A program made the translations under genes and the position numbers. 64,000 bases of DNA from Chrysemys picta bellii. Taxonomy: Eukaryota > Chordata > Testudines > Emydidae. Within the stretch, counting starts at the first letter, position 1; each line of letters begins with the position of its first letter. Where the stretch lies: contig NW_027053046.1 in NCBI RefSeq assembly GCF_011386835.1, forward strand, positions 1 to 64,000. Reading direction: 5' to 3'. Below the pieces are notes generated by a model that worked only from the letters and a program-made list of their open reading frames with translations, searched no databases and had not been told where the DNA came from. Below are positions 58,865 through 64,000 of the stretch, one piece after another.

Positions 58865-59935
58865 CTGCAAAAGGCCTTTGTGATGTCACTGCCACACCCA
58901 CCCATCCCCTGAAGTGCTAATGTCCTGCTGCTCGCCTGACACTTTGAAGGTTTCAGCTACTCTCTGTGGATCACCCCACTCGATGCGTCTTCATTCTAGG
59001 AAGCAAGTCAGCTAGACAGTAAAGCATCAGAGGCTGCTCCCAATGCTACACTCAGTGTTTCCAAAATTACTACACTTTATGGCCAGAAGAGACCTTTAGA
59101 ACATCTCATCTAACCCCCTGCATATCATAGGCTTCCTGTATAGGACAATAGGTACTTTTTGGGCACACACATTCCAGAAAGGCATCTAGTCTTCATGAAA
59201 TGACATCAAGAGATGGAGAATCCACCACTTTCCCTTTTACTGAGTGCCAGGGGGCTCCATTTCCCCTTCCACTAGCACCCCATTTACAGTGAGCCAGAGC
59301 AGTACCTGCAGCAGGGAGCGGGAGTTGCTGATGGCCTCAGAGGCACAGCCCCTGCAGTGTCTAAGGCACCTGGCACAAGTGCCGGATGATGCGGAGCTGG
59401 TGCATCACTCTGGCCATGACGTCCTCCTGCTGCAAGGGAACGAGAACCTGTCAAAGACTCAAACGCCCCGAGGAATCAGGGGGAATTAAGGGCACCTGGA
59501 ACCAGCAGTATTTAAACTGACTACCTGCCCACCACTGAGGGATGAATTCACCTCCTGAACCCCAGAATGGAGTCTTCTTTTCCTTTCTAGTAACCTCCAG
59601 TGCCAACCCACCACCTTGTAGGGTGAGCTCCTGCTACCTCCCCCTCAGTACCCTTGACAGCTGTTCTACCTCCAAACCACAGCTCAAGTTATCAGAACCC
59701 TCTTCTCCACCCCCACCCAGGTTGGGCAGGGAGGCGGCTCTAGCAGGGGGGGCAGGAGGGATTCTGCCAGCAGTGAAGTGGGTTGCGGGGAGGTTGAGAT
59801 CTTGCCCCAATCATCCCAGACACTAATGCTAAGCCACAGGATGGCAGCATCTTGTGTCATTGGAGTTCAAGCACTATTTCAACCCCACAGTTTTGGATCA
59901 ACTTCCCACAAGGGGAGGTGAAGAGGACCCCCAGC

Positions 59936-59936
<1 letters not shown>

Positions 59937-59987
<51 letters not shown>
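59937..59987 (+). repeat. (CA)n microsatellite, unit 29
   Basis: This is an uninterrupted CA run of about 25 repeats at the fixed CA site, followed by CACTCCTGGTGG and a purine-rich stretch. The matching tract in unit 24 is about 41 bp. Confidence 0.95.
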
Positions 59988-60386
59988 ACTCCTGGTGGTG
60001 GCAGGTGAACAGGAGAAAGGACAAAAGAAGTAAGAGATGAAGAGAAAGGAAGGAGGGATGGAGGAAAAGGTAAAACGAAAATGACAAACACTAATGTCCC
60101 CTGTGATTCTACGGGACAAAATCCCACAGAGGGAATAAAATTCTGCCACCTTAACCTAGTGTTTTCCATGCCTAGAATTCAGCTGGCACCAGATGGATCA
60201 GACTGAGCAGGTTCCAAAACCTCTTGGAGGCTCTTACCTTCTAAATAGGGACGTCTGTTTTCTAGTAAAATCCGTCAAAGGAAAGGAGAAAACTCCAAAG
60301 AGGCTCCTGCTCGCACTCACACATGTGAACACTAATACTCTCTCAGTCCTCAAAGAGAGACCTCGAGAAGGAGACTTGCTGAAGCA

Positions 60387-60734
60387 ATAACAGACACTTG
60401 GTGGGATAACTCACATGACTGGAGTACTGTCATGGATGGATATAAACTGTTCAGGAAGGACAGGCAGGGCAGAAAAGGTGGGGGAGTTGCATTGTATGTA
60501 AGAGAGGAGTATGAGTGCTCAGAGGTCCGGTATGAAACTGTAGAAAAACCTGAGAGTCTCTGGATAAAGTTGAGAAGTGTGAGCAACAAGGGGGATGTCA
60601 CGGTTGGAGTCTGGTATAGACCACCAGACCAGGGGGATGAGGTGGACGAGGCTTTCTTCTGGCAACTAGCAGAAGTTGCTAGATCGCAGGCCCTGGTTCT
60701 CATGGGAGACTTTAATCACCCTGATATCTGCTAG
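60387..60734 (+). pseudogene. CR1-A copy 3 endonuclease fragment
   Basis: It has the same frame and features as 44089-44436: ITDTWW at the junction (Glu to Asp), GVWYRPPDQ, MGDFNHPDIC, and a TAG stop (60732-60734) in place of the Trp codon. The shared stop shows that the inactivation preceded the duplication. Confidence 0.88.
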
Positions 60735-62651
60735 GAGAGCAATACAGCGGTGCACAGACAATCCAGGAAGTTTTTGGAAAGTGTAGGGCACAATTTCCTG
60801 GTGCAAGCGCTGGAGGAACCAACTAGGGGCAGAGCTTTTCTCGACCTGCTGCTCACAAACAGGGAAGAATTAGTAGGGGAAGCAAAAGTGGATGGGAACC
60901 TGGGAGGCAGTGACCATGAGATGGTCGAGTTCAGGATCCTGACACAAGGAAGAAAGGAGAGCAGCAGAATACGGACCCTGGACTTCAGAAAAGCAGACTT
61001 TGACTCCCTCAGGGAACAGATGGGCAGGATCCCCTGGGAGAATAACATGAAGGGCAAAGGGGTCCAGGAGAGCTGGCTGTATTTTAAAGAATCCTTATTG
61101 CGGTTGCAGGAACAAACCATCCCGATCTGTAGAAAGAATAGTAAATATGGCAGGCGACCAGCTTGGCTAAACAGTGAAATCCTTGCTGATCTTAAACGCA
61201 AAAAAGAAGCTTACAAGAAGTGGAAGATTGGACAAATGACCAGGGAGGAGTATAAAAATATTGCTCAGGCATGCAGGAGTGAAATCAGGAAGGCCAAATC
61301 ACACTTGGAGTTGCAGCTAGCAAGAGATGTTAAGAGTAACAAGAAGGGTTTCTTCAGGTATGTTAGCAACAAGAAGAAAGTCAAGGAAAGTGTGGGCCCC
61401 TTACTGAATGAGGGAGGCAACCTAGTGACTGAGGATGTGGAAAAAGCTAATGTACTCAATGCTTTTTTTGCCTCTGTCTTCACGAACAAGGTCAGCTCCC
61501 AGACTGCTGCACTGGGCAGCACAATATGGGGAGAAGGTGACCAGCCCTCTGTGGAGAAAGAAGTGGTTCGGGACTATTTAGAAAAACTGGACGTGCACAA
61601 CTCCATGGGGCTGGATGCGCTGCATCCGAGGGTGCTAAAGGACTTGGCGGATGAGATTGCACAGCCATTAGCCATTATTTTTGAAAACTCATGGCGATCG
61701 AGGGAGGTCCCGGATGACTGGAAAAAGGCTAATGTAGTGCCCATCTTTAAAAAAGGGAAGGAGGAGGATCCGGGGAACTACAGGCCAGTCAGCCTCACCT
61801 CAGTCCCTGGAAAAATCATGGAGCAGGTCCTCAAGGAATCAATTATGAAACACTTAGAGGAGAGGAAAGTGATCAGGAACAGTCAGCATGGATTCACCAA
61901 GGGGAAGTCGTGCCTGACTAACCTAATTGCCTTCTATGATGAGATAACTGGCTCTGTGGATGAGGGGAAAGCAGTGGATGTGTTATTCCTTGACTTTAGC
62001 AAAGCTTTTGATACGCTCTCCCACAGTATTCTTGCCACCAAGTTAAAGAAGTATGGGATGGATGAATGGACTGTAAGGTGGATAGAAAGCTGGCTGGATC
62101 GTCGGGCTCAACGGGTAGTGATCAATGGCTCCATGTCTAGTTGGCAGCCGGTTTCAAGCGGAGTAGTGCCCCAAGGGTCGGTCCTGGGGCCGGTTTTGTT
62201 TAATATCTTTATTAATGATCTGGAGGATGGTGTGGACTGCACTCTAAGCAAGTTTGCAGATGACACTAAACTAGGAGGCGTGGTAGATACGCTAGAGGGT
62301 AGGGATCGGATACAGAGGGACCTAGACAAATTAGAGGATTGGGCCAAAAAAAACCTGATGAAGTTCAACAAGGACAAGTGCAGAGTCCTGCACTTAGGAC
62401 GGAAGAATCCCATGCACTGCTACAGACTAGGGACCGAATGGCTAGGTAGCAGTTCTGCAGAAAAGGACCTAGGGGTCACAGTGGACGAGAAGCTGGATAT
62501 GAGTCAACAGTGTGCTCTTGTTGCCAAGAAGGCTAACGGCATTTTGGGCTGTATAAGTAGGGGCATTGCCAGCAGATCGAGGAACGTGATCGTTCCCCTT
62601 TATTCGACATTGGTGAGGCCTCATCTGGAATACTGTGTCCAGTTTTGGGCC
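60735..62651 (+). pseudogene. CR1-A copy 3 endonuclease end and RT
   Basis: The continuous frame has [25 protein letters not shown], motif [14 protein letters not shown], motif B SGVVPQGS with the extra Val, and motif C FADDTK (62259-62264). All metal-binding aspartates of the RT are kept. It is cut at QFWA by the LTR. Confidence 0.9.
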
Positions 62652-63094
62652 TGTGGAAGCAGAGAAAGAGCTCACAGGAAGGGGATGCAATGCATGACAG
62701 TTCGTTAGCAAGAGTTAGGCTAACTGTAACCCTAATAACGCGAGATTTGTAGAAGCGAGGAATGTGTGAGGCGGGTGAGAAAGAACTGTGTAAGAAGTCA
62801 TTATGACCTGGTATAGATAAGGTGTAGAAGACCTTGTGTAGATAAGGTATAGAAAATATTGTATGTTGGCAAGAGTCAAAACAAGTGAAGAAATGAGATA
62901 TCAAGATGGCCTATGTATAAACAAAACGCAGCTGTCCCTCGTTATTTCTGTAATGAAAGGTATAAATGCTTGCTGTAATTAGTTACCTGGGAGAGACCTG
63001 CTTAGCTCTCTCCCTCTGGGCAATTGTGAGAGTTAATAAAGCATCTGACTTGCTGTACCTAAACAAATAGTGAGAACTCTGTTTTTCTCCGACA
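62652..63094 (+). mobile_element. Solo LTR A, copy 3
   Basis: This is the same 443-bp solo LTR with the GGCC target duplication, at the same CR1 position as copies 1 and 2. Confidence 0.85.
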
Positions 63095-63503
63095 GGCCCC
63101 ACACTACAAGAAGGATGTGGAAAAATTGGAAAGAGTCCAGTGGAGAGCAACAAAAATGATTAGGGGTCTGGAGCACATGACTTATGAGGAGAGGCTGAGG
63201 GAACTGGGATTGTTTAGTCTCCAGAAGAGAAGAATGAGGGGGGATTTGATAGCAGCCTTCAACTACGTGAAGGGGGGTTCCAAAGAGGATGGAGCTCGGT
63301 TGTTCTCAGTGGTGGCAGATGACAGAACAAGGAGCAATGGTCTCAAGTTGCAATGGGGGAGGTCCAGGTTGGATATTAGGAAACACTATTTCACTAGGAG
63401 GGTGGTGAAGCACTGGAATGCGTTAACTAGGGAGGTGGTGGAGTCTCCTTCCTTGGAGGTTTTTAAGGCCCGGCTTGACAAAGCCCTGGCTGGGATGATT
63501 TAG
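63095..63503 (+). pseudogene. CR1-A copy 3 ORF2 C-terminal segment
   Basis: This is the C-terminal CR1 segment after the LTR. It reads [11 protein letters not shown] where copies 1 and 2 have [11 protein letters not shown]. It stops at 63501-63503, and the CR1 3' UTR follows to 63590. Confidence 0.86.
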
Positions 63504-64000
63504 TTGGGAATTGGTCCTGCTTTGAGGACGGGGTTGGAGTAGATGACCTCTTGAGGTCCCTTCCAACCCTGATATTCTATGATTCTATGAAAGTCACAGG
63601 GGTCTCTGAGGTTTCCCTGGCCCTAAGCCCCTGTCCTGCCTGGCTGATGTCAGCATCTCTCTCTGAGGTTACCACCTCCCTAACACCTTTGACCAATAGG
63701 CTGAGGTCCTGAAAAGGCCTTTGTGATGTCACTGCCACACCCACCCATCCCCGGAAGTGCTAATGTCCTGCTGCTGGCCTGACACTTTGAAGGTTTGAGC
63801 TACTCTGTGTGGATCACCCCACTCAATGCGTCTTCATTCTAGGAAGCAAGCCGGCTAGACAGTAAAACATCAGAGGCTGCTCCCAATACTACACTCAGTG
63901 TTTCCAAAATTTGTAGACTTTATGGCCACAAGAGACCTTTAGAGCATCTCATCTAAGCCCCTGCATATCATAGGCCTCCTGTATAGTACAATAGTTACTT

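Larger units (their letters stand above)
56750..59245 (+). repeat. Array unit 28 (carries LTR-like element D)
   Basis: This unit's left half matches unit 24. The CA tract lies at about 57438-57462. The beta region is interrupted at CTGCA by element D (57976-58864), after which CTGCAAAAGGCC and the normal tail follow. Confidence 0.9.
60388..63590 (+). mobile_element. CR1-A LINE copy 3 with nested solo LTR
   Basis: This is nearly identical to 44090-47300, with the same truncation point, endonuclease stop, motif B insertion and LTR. Noted differences are [10 protein letters not shown] versus [18 protein letters not shown] versus TIPMCRKN, and one fewer terminal GATTCTAT unit. Confidence 0.94.
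1..64000 (+). repeat. Composite tandem array with nested retroelements
   Basis: The motif GCCAGGGGGCTCCATTTCC and its variants recur about 27 times in the same orientation, at spacings near 1.04, 0.92, 1.5 or 1.62 kb, or longer where retroelements are inserted. Other fixed landmarks recur in the same order: GAATTCACCTCCTGAAC, GTGTCAGTGGAGTCC, (CA)n, CCACTCCTGGTGGTGGG, CAGTGATTCTACGG, CTTGCTGAAGCAAAGCC and GGATCACCCCACTCAATG. All are directly visible. Neither end of the window leaves the array: it starts and ends in CR1-A-bearing units. The unit does not resemble rDNA, histone clusters or a simple satellite. It may be derived from a decayed multi-exon locus (see alpha and beta). Confidence 0.93.
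59246..64000 (+). repeat. Array unit 29 (carries CR1-A copy 3), cut by window end
   Basis: This is a full-type unit with the longest CA tract of the window (about 59937-59987), then the GGTGGTGGCAGGTGAAC variant, interrupted by CR1-A at 60388-63590. The tail resumes at GTCACAGGGGTC and is cut at 64000. The region from about 59900 to the end matches 43600-47700 at an offset of 16,298 bp. Confidence 0.9.

Noticed and set aside
1..64000. CRISPR array, bacterial operon, rRNA or tRNA cluster
   Set aside because: The repeats are 1-1.6 kb with eukaryotic LINE and PLE content; no short direct repeat-spacer pattern and no tRNA or rRNA cores seen.

Overview
This window looks like repeat-rich, non-avian sauropsid DNA, most likely turtle (Testudines). 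The reasons are three CR1 LINE lineages (one with the 3' ATTCTATGAT-type end), a Penelope-like element (PLE) with a GIY-YIG nuclease, and LTR-like sequences that resemble ones I associate with turtles. The species assignment is inference. I see no intact host protein gene, tRNA or rRNA. The coding sequence I can support belongs to retroelements, and every long copy is broken.

The backbone is a head-to-tail array of about 30 units of one composite repeat. The full unit is about 1.5-1.63 kb. It contains, in + order, a GCTCCATTTCCCC segment, a possible minus-strand exon remnant (alpha), a region with a recurrent but non-functional open frame, a (CA)n tract followed by a purine-rich stretch, a second possible minus-strand exon remnant (beta), and an A/T-rich tail. 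Two shortened classes recur with identical breakpoints: short-II (about 1.04 kb, five copies) and short-III (about 0.92 kb, two copies). Units 14-17 and 18-21 (29152-34246 and 34247-39354) form a 5.1-kb higher-order repeat that is almost identical between copies, and a third copy begins at unit 22.

Retroelements are inserted into units and were then copied with them. CR1-A, carrying a nested 443-bp solo LTR, occurs at 1-1376, 44090-47300 and 60388-63590. CR1-B occurs at 8627-13158 and 48246-51275; only the first copy contains a further minus-strand CR1 (CR1-C, 11597-13072). LTR-like element B occurs at 4378, 13984 and 52078. A single GC-rich LTR-like element D lies at 57976-58864. The PLE is full length (terminal repeat, ORF, terminal repeat) at 22274-25695, but only one terminal repeat remains at the corresponding site in units 23 and 27.

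Shared insertions, shared nonsense mutations and hybrid units indicate repeated unequal exchange or segmental duplication on scales of about 1.5, 5.1, 14-16 and 40-46 kb. Both ends of the window lie inside the array, so it extends further each way. Identities were judged by eye, not by alignment. Unit borders are set at a conserved motif and are conventions.
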